NCBI RefSeq assembly: GCF_005233875.1
Contig: NZ_SZPZ01000001.1
Span: 1,178,001 to 1,242,000 of the forward strand
Source of the DNA: Kribbella jiaozuonensis
GTDB lineage: Bacteria; Actinomycetota; Actinomycetes; Propionibacteriales; Kribbellaceae
DNA: 64,000 nt
Reading direction: 5' to 3'
This document shows, one piece after another, positions 51,445 through 59,090 of the stretch; the stretch's first letter is position 1, and each line of letters opens with the position of its first letter. The notes under the pieces were generated by a model. It saw only the letters and a list, made by a program, of their open reading frames with translations. It did not search any database and was not told the DNA's origin. The position numbers were made by a program, and so were the translations under genes.

Positions 51445-51612
51445 CCGTCGGACTCCTTCACATAGTGGCTGGTTGTTTCAGTTTGCCACGGTTGGCGGAT
51501 GGATGACCGGGTTTGTCCCCAGCCTGTGACTGCCTGTGGATGACCGTTCACGCCGCGAGCGCGAACCAGGCAGAATGTCGCCCGAGAACGATCGATTGAC
51601 TGGGGAGACGAT

Positions 51613-52272
51613 GTGGTCGAGACAGCCGTGCGAAGTGGATTCGGGGCGCCGTCCGCCCCGGCCCAGCGCAACCGCAAGGCCCGGTGGAAGGACAGCCGCC
51701 TGGTCCTCGGCGTGCTGCTCGTCGCCGTCACCGCGCTGGCCGGCGCCAAGCTGCTGTCGTCCGCCGACGACACCACCACGATCTGGGCCGCCAAACACGA
51801 CCTCAAGGTCGGAGTCCCGCTGACGGACGACGACCTGACCACGGTCCGGGTCCGCTTCACCAGCAGCAGCGACGCCGAGCGCTACCTCGCCGCCGACGCC
51901 AACGTGAAGGGCTTGGTCGTCGGCCGCGCCGTCGACGAGGGCGAGTTCCTGCCGAAGGACGCAGCGGTCGCCAAATCCGACCAGGACCGCACCGAGCTCC
52001 CGCTCTCGGTCGCGACCGGCCGCCTACCGTCCGACACCGCGATCGGCGACATCGTCGACGTCTGGGTGGTGCCGAAGGAGGAGGGCCAGCCGGCCAGACC
52101 GCTGTGGAGCAGCGTCCGCGTCCTGCAGATCGATTCGGTCAAGGGCGTCTCGGGCAGCACCGCGCGACGACAGGTTCTGATCGGGCTCACCACGGCCGAC
52201 CTGCCCCGCATCCCGGCCGCGCTGACCGCGATCGGCGCCGGCGAGCCGACCCTGGTCCGGAAGGCCGGCTGA
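51613..52272 (+). CDS. SAF domain protein (CpaB/RcpC-like)
   Basis: 219 residues with an N-terminal membrane helix (LVLGVLLVAVTALAGAKLL) and an SAF domain (TTTIWAAKHDLKVGVPLTDDDLTTVRVRF, GRAVDEGEFLPKDA), followed by a beta-rich part. CpaB-like proteins belong to Flp/tight-adherence pilus systems. GTG 51613, GGGGAG at 51602-51607. It overlaps the ATPase gene by TGATG. No other pilus gene (pilin, CpaF, TadBC) is within the window. Confidence 0.85.
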   Translation: MVETAVRSGFGAPSAPAQRNRKARWKDSRLVLGVLLVAVTALAGAKLLSSADDTTTIWAAKHDLKVGVPLTDDDLTTVRVRFTSSSDAERYLAADANVKGLVVGRAVDEGEFLPKDAAVAKSDQDRTELPLSVATGRLPSDTAIGDIVDVWVVPKEEGQPARPLWSSVRVLQIDSVKGVSGSTARRQVLIGLTTADLPRIPAALTAIGAGEPTLVRKAG

Positions 52273-53543
52273 TGTCGATCCCGGTCCTGCTCGCCGTCAC
52301 CGGCGCGCCCTGGGAGGCCGACGTCGTCCAGCGGACCGAGCGCGCGCCAGGGATCAAGGTCGTACGGCGCTGTGTCGACATCGCCGACGTGATGGCCGCC
52401 GCCGCGAGCGGTCAGGCCCGCGCCGTCCTGCTCGCCGACGCCCTGGCGAGGCTCTCGTCCGACGCGGTCGCCGCGTTGCACGCGCGCGGAATCGCCGTGC
52501 TCGCCCTGGTCGACCCGACGGAGAACGGCGCACCGTTCGGCCCGGAAGACCGGCTCAGCCGGATGGGCATCGAACGGATCCTGCCCGCCGACGTGAGCCC
52601 GACCGACCTCGGGCGCGCGGTCACCGAAGCCGTCGAGTCCGGCCCGGAGATCTCGACGGCTCACTTTGCGGGCGGATTCGTGCCGATCACCCCGGAAACA
52701 GCCGCCAACTACGAACCACCGCCGTACTCCCAAGGCGCCGGTCGGCTGATCGCCGTCTGGGGTCCGACCGGCGCGCCGGGCCGGACGACGGTCGCGGTCA
52801 ACCTCGCCTCCGAGCTGGCCGCGAAGCGCGTCCCGACCCTGCTCGCCGACGCGGATGTGTACGGCGGGACCGTGGCGCAGATGCTCGGGATGCTCGACGA
52901 GACCTCCGGCCTGGCCGCCGCGGCACGCTCAGCGTCGAACGGTTCGCTCGACATGATCACGCTCGCGAAGCACGCCCGGCAGGTCGCGCCGCACATGCTC
53001 GTGCTCACCGGTCTCAGCCGCGCCGACCGCTGGACGGAGCTGCGTCCCGCGGCGATCGAGGCGATCTGGTCAACGGCCCGGGAGCTCGCCCCGGTCACGG
53101 TGGTGGACGTCGGCTTCTGCATCGAGACCGACGAGGAGATCTCGTTCGACTCGCTCGCCCCGCGGCGCAACGGCGCGACCGTCGCGACGCTCGAGCAGGC
53201 CGACGAGGTGATGATCGTCGGTACGGCGGATCCCGTCGGCCTGACGCGGTTGATCCGGGCCGTCCACGAGGTCCGCGCCGTCGTACCGTCGACGAACGTC
53301 CGCGTCGTCATGAACCGCCTCCGCTCCGGAGCGTTAGGCGGCTCACCCGGAGACGCCGCCGCGGAGGCCCTGGGTCAGTACGCCGGAATCGAGCCGGCCG
53401 CCCTCCTGCCGTACGACTTGAACGCGGTCGACGCCGCCATGTCCCACGGCCGCAGCCTCGCGGAGGCCGCCAAGTCCAGCAAGCTCCGCAAGTCCTTCCA
53501 GCAACTGGCCACCACGGTCGTCAAGGAGCTCGTGCCTGCCTGA
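52272..53543 (+). CDS. CpaE/MinD-like P-loop ATPase
   Basis: 423 residues. An N-terminal receiver-like domain (about 1-120; VRRCVDIADVMAAAASGQARAVLLAD, RMGIERILPADV) precedes a MinD/ParA fold: the deviant Walker A reads GPTGAPGRTT (about 164-173) with Arg where Lys is usual, then TLLADADVYGGTVAQMLG and TVVDVGF. CpaE-type proteins position pilus or secretion machinery. Pairs with the SAF protein. A TTA codon is at 53334-53336. Confidence 0.85.
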   Translation: MSIPVLLAVTGAPWEADVVQRTERAPGIKVVRRCVDIADVMAAAASGQARAVLLADALARLSSDAVAALHARGIAVLALVDPTENGAPFGPEDRLSRMGIERILPADVSPTDLGRAVTEAVESGPEISTAHFAGGFVPITPETAANYEPPPYSQGAGRLIAVWGPTGAPGRTTVAVNLASELAAKRVPTLLADADVYGGTVAQMLGMLDETSGLAAAARSASNGSLDMITLAKHARQVAPHMLVLTGLSRADRWTELRPAAIEAIWSTARELAPVTVVDVGFCIETDEEISFDSLAPRRNGATVATLEQADEVMIVGTADPVGLTRLIRAVHEVRAVVPSTNVRVVMNRLRSGALGGSPGDAAAEALGQYAGIEPAALLPYDLNAVDAAMSHGRSLAEAAKSSKLRKSFQQLATTVVKELVPA

Positions 53544-53654
53544 CCGAGCCGATAGAAGTCAGGGTCGGATCGGTGGGGAACCAGGGGATAACCCCGCCGA
53601 CAGCCCGCCGACGATGTGCCAGGGTTGGCAGTACTTCGACCCGCAGGGAGTGTC

Positions 53655-54449
53655 ATGTCCGATGTCCAGGGCCGGCCGTCGAGCTCGATGAGCACGAACC
53701 GTCGGTACGGGATTGCCATCTCCGTCGCCCTCATCCTCGGTGGCGCGTACTGGGCGCTCACCGGGCTGACCGAGGGCACCAAGAGCGGTCAGGAGTCCTA
53801 CTCGGTCGGCGGCGACTCGCTGCTGGTCAAGAGCGGCGCCGCGACGCTCGAAGTACGGCCCGGGGACGGCACCGAGCTGAAGGTCGAGCGGCAGTCCGAG
53901 CGGAACGTGTTCGGCTCGGATCCGAAGGAGAAGTACGACGAGGGCGGCGGCAAGCTCGAGCTGAACAGCGGCGGATGCGGGTTCCTCTCGTTCGGGTGCA
54001 AGACCAGATACGTGCTGACCGTGCCGCGGGACCTCAAGCTGACGGTCGAGAGCAGCAGCGGGGACGTGACGGTTTCCGGGTTCACCGGCGGGGCAGAGGT
54101 GAAGTCCAGCTCCGGCGACATCGAGGTGCACGATGTCGGCGGGCCGTTGCGGATGGAGTCCAGCTCGGGTGATGTCGAGGCGGACGGCCTGACCGCGACG
54201 TCCGTGATCACGCGCAGCAGCTCCGGCAGCGCGACCCTGGACTTCACTGTCGCGCCGCAGTCGGTCGATGCGAAGACGAGTTCGGGTGACCTGTCGATCC
54301 AGATCCCGTCCGGCGACGAGTCGTACAAGGTCGACACCAAGACCTCGTCCGGCGACGAATCCGCCAACGTGAAGATCGACCCGAACGCCACCCGCACCAT
54401 CCAGGCCAAGACCTCCTCCGGTGACGTCACCATCGAGTACAACCACTGA
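53655..54449 (+). CDS. DUF4097 domain membrane-anchored beta-helix protein
   Basis: 264 residues. One N-terminal helix (YGIAISVALILGGAYWALTGL) anchors a DUF4097 domain in which SSSGD/TSSGD recurs about eight times (VESSSGDVTV, KSSSGDIEV, ESSSGDVEA, KTSSGDLSI, KTSSGDESA, KTSSGDVTI), predicting a regular beta-solenoid. Topology is extracytoplasmic. Function unknown; related proteins are near envelope-stress or adhesin genes. ATG 53655 behind AGGGAG; the terminator hairpin follows 17 bases after the stop. Confidence 0.88.
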   Translation: MSDVQGRPSSSMSTNRRYGIAISVALILGGAYWALTGLTEGTKSGQESYSVGGDSLLVKSGAATLEVRPGDGTELKVERQSERNVFGSDPKEKYDEGGGKLELNSGGCGFLSFGCKTRYVLTVPRDLKLTVESSSGDVTVSGFTGGAEVKSSSGDIEVHDVGGPLRMESSSGDVEADGLTATSVITRSSSGSATLDFTVAPQSVDAKTSSGDLSIQIPSGDESYKVDTKTSSGDESANVKIDPNATRTIQAKTSSGDVTIEYNH

Positions 54450-54465
54450 CCACGGGGAGTGAGGG

Positions 54466-54495
54466 CCGGGGCCGGAAGCGTGATGACGGCCCCGG
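54466..54495 (+). terminator. Candidate terminator after the DUF4097 gene
   Basis: CCGGGGCCG (54466-54474) pairs perfectly with CGGCCCCGG (54487-54495), loop 12 bases, between the DUF4097 stop (54449) and the next ATG (54515). No U-tract. Confidence 0.55.
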
Positions 54496-54514
54496 TCTGA
54501 GTAGGCTTGCGGGC

Positions 54515-55186
54515 ATGGTTGAGGTGCAGGTGGTGCCGCGTGGTCTGTTGGTGGACTGGGGCGGCGTACTCACCTCCGGGCTGGAACCGGCGCTGCGGCG
54601 CTGGGCCGAGGTCGACGATTTCGACTTCGACTCCTACCTCGAAGCAGTGCTGAAGTGGCTGCCTGCGCCGTCGCCCGAGGACGCGGCCGCGGAGGCCGAG
54701 CTCAACCCGGTGCACGCGCTCGAACGCGGCCAGATCGCCGTACCCGACTTCGAGCGGAAGCTCGCCTCGATGCTCGTCCGCCGCGACGGTACGCCGGTGC
54801 CGGCCGAGGGCCTGATCGAGCGGATGTTCGCGCACTTCGAGCACCAGCCCGCGATGTCCGGACTGGTCCGTCGCGCCAACCAGCGCGGGATCAAGACCGC
54901 CCTGCTGTCGAACTCCTGGGGCAACACCTACCCGCGCGACACCTGGGACGGGATGTTCGACGACATCGTCATCTCCGGCGAGGTCGGTCTGCGCAAGCCC
55001 GAGCCGGAGATCTTCCTGCTCGCCGCCCGCCGGCTGAACTTGGAACCGGCCGAGTGCGTCTTCATCGACGACCTGCAACTCAACGTCGACGGCGCCCGCG
55101 CGGTCGGCATGACCGCGATTCTTCACACCGAGTACGACGAGACCCGGCGAGCGCTGGAAACCCTGTTCGGAGCCGACCTGACGTGA
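54515..55186 (+). CDS. HAD superfamily hydrolase
   Basis: 223 residues. Motif I LLVDWGGVLTSG with nucleophile Asp14, motif II LLSNS, motif III Lys in GLRKPEPEIF and motif IV VFIDDLQLNVDGARAVGM are all present; the cap (about 25-100) is helical, subclass IA. Cleaves a phosphate ester of unknown identity in the cytosol. GTGA overlap with the downstream membrane glycosyltransferase gene suggests coupled translation, not necessarily a shared pathway. Confidence 0.92.
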   Translation: MVEVQVVPRGLLVDWGGVLTSGLEPALRRWAEVDDFDFDSYLEAVLKWLPAPSPEDAAAEAELNPVHALERGQIAVPDFERKLASMLVRRDGTPVPAEGLIERMFAHFEHQPAMSGLVRRANQRGIKTALLSNSWGNTYPRDTWDGMFDDIVISGEVGLRKPEPEIFLLAARRLNLEPAECVFIDDLQLNVDGARAVGMTAILHTEYDETRRALETLFGADLT

Positions 55187-56418
55187 CCGTGACCACCCCT
55201 CCCTCCTCCCCGACTCGTCCGGCCGGCCGCCGCAGCATCGTCATCGGCGTTCTCGCCTGCGCCGCGCTGGTCGCCCTCGGCGCCTGGATCGCGCACCTGT
55301 ACGGCGGCATGATCGACCTGCGTGTCTACCGAATGGGCGGCTCGGTCCTCCTGCACGGCGACTCGCTGTACGACGCGAAACTCCCCGGCGGCTCGAACCT
55401 CCCGTTCACGTACCCGCCGTTCGCCGCGATCGCGATGGTCCCGCTGGCCGCCGTACCGTGGGGTGTCGCGCTGGTGGCGTGGACGACGATCTCGGTGCTC
55501 TGCATCGCCGCGCTGTGGCGGGCCAGCCTGACCAAGACGTTCTGGTCGTTCTTCACCCAGCGGAAGCGGACGGCGGTGCTGATCGCGCTGACCGCGCTGT
55601 CGCTGCTGCTCGAGCCGGTCTGGCAGACGATCCAGTTCGGCCAGATCAACCTGTTGCTGACCGCAATGATCCTGCTGGACCTGGTCCGGCCGAACAACAC
55701 CCGGTTGCGGGGCTTCTGGCTCGGAGTGACGATCGGCGTCAAGCTGACCCCGCTGCCGTTCCTCGCGCTGCTGATCGTGACGAAGCAGTGGCGGGCGCTA
55801 CGCAACGCCGTACTGGGCCTGCTGGCGACGATGGCGATCGGGTTCGCGATCGTGCCGCACCAGTCGTGGCGGTACTGGACCGACGTGATCCTGGACGCCA
55901 ACCGCGTCGGCGGGATCGCGTACACCGGCAACCAGTCGTTCAACGGGTTCCTGCACCGGATCGGTGACGACGCGAGCTGGGTGCAGCCGACCTGGTTCGT
56001 GGTCTCTGTGGTGTTCGGGCTGCTCGTGCTGTGGCTGGCTCGTCGCTACTGGCTGGCGGACGAGCGTGTCACGGCGATCTCGGTGATGGCGCTGGCGGTC
56101 CTGTACGCGTCGCCGATCTCGTGGAGCCACCACTGGGTCTGGATCATCCCGCTCGGCGTCAGCCTGATCCGCGGCGTCAACCGCGTCTGGGGCCTCAACC
56201 CGGCCGTGATCACCGGCGTACTGTTCTACGGCCTGTTCGTACTGCGCTCGATCTGGTGGGTCCCGTACCGCGACGACCGTGAGTTGAGCTGGTCCTTCTG
56301 GCAGTCGATCCCGGGCAACTCGCACCTGATCGTCGGCATGATCGCGTTCATCTTGCTCGCGATCACCAGCCGCAGCCTGCCTAAGCCGTCAGCTCCCGCA
56401 ACGTCCGAGTCAGCCTGA
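55183..56418 (+). CDS. GT87 family mannosyltransferase-like membrane protein
   Basis: 411 residues with about ten membrane helices (first IVIGVLACAALVALGAWIAHLY) and the GT-C sequence GGMIDLRVYRMGGSVLLHGDSLYDA, containing an Asp in the first luminal loop, as in polyprenyl-phosphomannose-dependent alpha-mannosyltransferases such as PimE. FTYPPFAAI, QFGQINLLL and NGFLHR are further family marks. Probably decorates a glycolipid or lipoglycan on the outer face of the membrane. GTG 55183. Last 38 bases overlap the convergent nucleotidyltransferase gene. Confidence 0.88.
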   Translation: MTVTTPPSSPTRPAGRRSIVIGVLACAALVALGAWIAHLYGGMIDLRVYRMGGSVLLHGDSLYDAKLPGGSNLPFTYPPFAAIAMVPLAAVPWGVALVAWTTISVLCIAALWRASLTKTFWSFFTQRKRTAVLIALTALSLLLEPVWQTIQFGQINLLLTAMILLDLVRPNNTRLRGFWLGVTIGVKLTPLPFLALLIVTKQWRALRNAVLGLLATMAIGFAIVPHQSWRYWTDVILDANRVGGIAYTGNQSFNGFLHRIGDDASWVQPTWFVVSVVFGLLVLWLARRYWLADERVTAISVMALAVLYASPISWSHHWVWIIPLGVSLIRGVNRVWGLNPAVITGVLFYGLFVLRSIWWVPYRDDRELSWSFWQSIPGNSHLIVGMIAFILLAITSRSLPKPSAPATSESA

Positions 56419-57121
56419 CCGCCAGCTCGCCGTCGACCTCACCCATCTCGGCCAGCAGTACGTCGACACTCGCACGGAACGCCCGCTTCAACTCGGCGGC
56501 GTCGAGAGACCGCACCAGCGTCGGCTCAACCGCCCAGGTGGTAGCCCCAGGCAACAAATGCAGCCCGCGACCCTGCGCATGCGGTACGCCGTGGCGCAAG
56601 CACATCAGCATCAGTACGTGATCCCGCACGCCGCTGATCATGTACTCCGCCTGCCACACCTTGCCCCGCGCGATACTCGACCGCGCGTGCAACGCGTAGA
56701 GCCAGCCCATGCCGATCAGGTCGACGGGATCGGGCGCACCGCGCGAGGGTTGCTCGACTGCCTCGCCGAAGAGCAACTGGAAGGTAGGACCCAGGGCGCC
56801 GAACGCTTCGGCCGGGGCGAACGCGATGTCCACCTGGAGGGTGGAGGGCAGGAGGAAGACACGGTAGATGGTTGGTCCCGCCCACATGTCCGTGTGATGG
56901 ATGGCGCCATGCGAGGCATACATCGCCGCCGTCCAGTCGGCCAGGACGGTGTCCTGGACGGCTGACGATCCCAGGCCAAGTGCCAGATCGATGTCCGACC
57001 ACTCGTCCTCCCCGCCGACCGCGGCCGATCCGGTCAGGGCGGCACCGGCAATTCGCGCATCTCCTCGGGCCCGCGCGACCAGTTCATCGCGCAGGGCCGA
57101 GCGCTCGGCAGGCGTGTACAT
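56381..57121 (-). CDS. Nucleotidyltransferase-fold protein
   Basis: 246 residues. The motif LTGSAAVGGEDEWSDIDLALGL has the GS and D-x-D (Asp43, Asp45) metal ligands of the polymerase-beta type nucleotidyltransferases, and a third carboxylate may be LQVDIAFAP. The C-terminal half is helical (ISGVRDHVLMLMCLRHG). Could be an antibiotic-type adenylyltransferase or a tRNA/toxin-related MNT; none can be chosen. ATG 57121 overlaps the membrane-protein stop as TGATG. Confidence 0.86.
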   Translation of the reverse strand: MYTPAERSALRDELVARARGDARIAGAALTGSAAVGGEDEWSDIDLALGLGSSAVQDTVLADWTAAMYASHGAIHHTDMWAGPTIYRVFLLPSTLQVDIAFAPAEAFGALGPTFQLLFGEAVEQPSRGAPDPVDLIGMGWLYALHARSSIARGKVWQAEYMISGVRDHVLMLMCLRHGVPHAQGRGLHLLPGATTWAVEPTLVRSLDAAELKRAFRASVDVLLAEMGEVDGELAVRLTRTLRELTA

Positions 57122-58440
57122 CAGGACGAGAACAGCAGGAGCAGGCCGCCGCACGTGTAACCGACCATGACGACGAGCAATGGGATCTGTCCTGCCAGCG
57201 CCTTCGCGCGCGGGAACAGCGCGACCGCGCGGTCATGGGCCGAGATGACGCCGAGGAGGTGGCCGCAGACCACGGCGAGCACCTGGATGACCGCGATCGC
57301 CGTGCTGTGGTTGGTGATGCCGGTGTTCACCGCGAGGAGACCGGTGCCGAAGATGTTCGCGCCGTTGCTGAGCGGGTCGCTCAGGTAGATCAGCGTCCGC
57401 TGCCCTTCCAGGATGAACAGCGTCAGGTAGTGCGCGACGACGTACCCGAAGGCGATCGGTACGACGGAGTGGGCGAACAGGCCCGGCAGTGAGGTCCGCG
57501 AACTGTCGGACAGCCGGCCCGCGAGGACGGTGGCGCCGGAGAACGTGCCCAGCACGACGAGGATGAAGACGATCAGTGCGGCCGTGCCGAGCCACGTCAT
57601 CGAGATGTCCTGGTTCTGCGCCCAGCCGATCCAGGTCGACGAGTTCGAGAACCCGTCGTACGCCGTCGAGCCGAGCAGGGCCGCGACCATGCCGACGAGG
57701 CCCGGCTGCGGCTTCAGTCCGTCGAGGTTCTCCAGCGGACGTCGTACGACGAGGGCGCCGTCCGTACGCCGACCCCACGGGGACAGCCGGGACATCAGCG
57801 TCGCGTAGACCTCAAACGGATCGCCCTGCGAGAACCAACGGTCGCCGAACAGGATCGCCCCGAACATCGTGATCACGACGTACAGCGCGATCCAGGCCTG
57901 CAGCACCGGGATCGTCGCGCGGTCCGGTGCGACCAGCTCGAGCCAGGTGAACGCGAAGATGCCGAGCGCGGCCGGCCACAGGCCCACCCACGCGGGGAGC
58001 TCGAGCAGGCCCTTCGACGGCGGTTGGCGAAGCAGCTTCGAGAGCAGGAGGTGGATGGTGCGCAGCGGGTTCAGCGTCCGCCAGACCGGGCCGAGCGCGA
58101 TCGAGATCGGTACCAGCCCGACCCAGACCAGGATGTAGATGAACCCGAAGATCGGGTTCGTCAGCCGGTCCACGCCGAACATCAGCGACACCATCGCGTA
58201 CAGGAAGGTCGCCAGCCCGACCACGCGGACGATCCACCGGAACCAGCCGGCGTCGACAGTCCGGGTGATTGCGGCAGGCAACGGCTTCCCGGACGCGTTC
58301 CCGCGGTACTTCGGACTCCGCCACGCCAGCCCGAGGACGACGAAGGACAGCGCGACCGCAACCGCGGCCCCACCCACCGCCAGGCCGAACGGAATCGGCA
58401 GATCCTGCCGACCCCCGATCCCGTGAAGCGGGATCATCAC
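57121..58440 (-). CDS. Polytopic membrane protein of unknown function
   Basis: 439 residues with about 10-11 hydrophobic segments (GLAVGGAAVAVALSFVVLGLAW, IFGFIYILVWVGLVPISIALG and others) and many His residues in loops (LFAHSVVPIAFGYVVAHYLTLF, HLLGVISAHDRAV). It resembles proteins that I recall as annotated fenitrothion-hydrolase-like in this group, but I see no evidence for such activity. ATGA overlap with the cupredoxin-like lipoprotein upstream indicates a functional pair, possibly handling copper or electrons at the membrane. Confidence 0.75.
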   Translation of the reverse strand: MMIPLHGIGGRQDLPIPFGLAVGGAAVAVALSFVVLGLAWRSPKYRGNASGKPLPAAITRTVDAGWFRWIVRVVGLATFLYAMVSLMFGVDRLTNPIFGFIYILVWVGLVPISIALGPVWRTLNPLRTIHLLLSKLLRQPPSKGLLELPAWVGLWPAALGIFAFTWLELVAPDRATIPVLQAWIALYVVITMFGAILFGDRWFSQGDPFEVYATLMSRLSPWGRRTDGALVVRRPLENLDGLKPQPGLVGMVAALLGSTAYDGFSNSSTWIGWAQNQDISMTWLGTAALIVFILVVLGTFSGATVLAGRLSDSSRTSLPGLFAHSVVPIAFGYVVAHYLTLFILEGQRTLIYLSDPLSNGANIFGTGLLAVNTGITNHSTAIAVIQVLAVVCGHLLGVISAHDRAVALFPRAKALAGQIPLLVVMVGYTCGGLLLLFSS

Positions 58441-58925
58441 GAAACGACGAGCTTGGCGACCAGCTTGCCGCTCTTGTGCGTCTCGACCTCGAAGGTGCCC
58501 TTCATGTTCGCGGTGAACTTGACCGAGGCGGGCTTGCCCGGGCTCAGCTCGAGCTCCTTGTCGTACCCGTGGATGTGCAGCTCGTCGTCGGCGTCGCTGA
58601 TCACCTTGACCAGCACGGTCTGGCCGGCCTTCACCTTGATCGTCGCGCCGCTCGGGTTGACCTTGCCGTTGGCAACGGTGACGTCGATGGTCACGTCGGC
58701 CTGCTCGCCGGACGGGTCCGCGGTGTTCGACGGGGAGCTGGTGTTCGGCGAGCCCGGGGTCGGGGTATTGGTCGGGAGGGTCGACGTCGGCGTACCGGCC
58801 GGGGCGCTCGGGGACGGGGTGCTCGAGCCGCTGTTCGAGTCGCCTCCACCACAGCCGGCCAGGACCAGCATGCCGAGGGTGGGCAGGAGAGCGGTGGCGG
58901 CACCGCGAGTGAGCGTCGAACGCAT
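58437..58925 (-). CDS. Lipoprotein with cupredoxin-like domain
   Basis: 162 residues. Signal peptide with lipobox LVLAGC (Cys25), a Ser/Thr/Pro-rich tether to about residue 72, and a beta-sandwich domain (DVTIDVTVANGKVNPSGATIKVKAGQTVLVKVISDADDELHIHGYDKELELSPG ... FEVETHKSGKLVAKLVV). The domain has HIH and a late His but no Cys or Met ligand, so it is not a classical blue copper site. It resembles the cupredoxin domain of EfeO-type proteins. Co-translated with the membrane protein that follows. Confidence 0.85.
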   Translation of the reverse strand: MRSTLTRGAATALLPTLGMLVLAGCGGGDSNSGSSTPSPSAPAGTPTSTLPTNTPTPGSPNTSSPSNTADPSGEQADVTIDVTVANGKVNPSGATIKVKAGQTVLVKVISDADDELHIHGYDKELELSPGKPASVKFTANMKGTFEVETHKSGKLVAKLVVS

Positions 58926-59090
58926 CGGACCAGAAGCCTTTCGAGGGGTGGTGAACTTCTCAGGGTGCGGGACACACCCTCTTGCCTGACGAACACGGAT
59001 AGCTCAGTGTTCCCGTACAAGCAGTGTCGCAGCCCACTGTCGGACCCGGCCGCTAGGGTGACAAGACGGTAATCCAGTAGAGAGAGGAAG

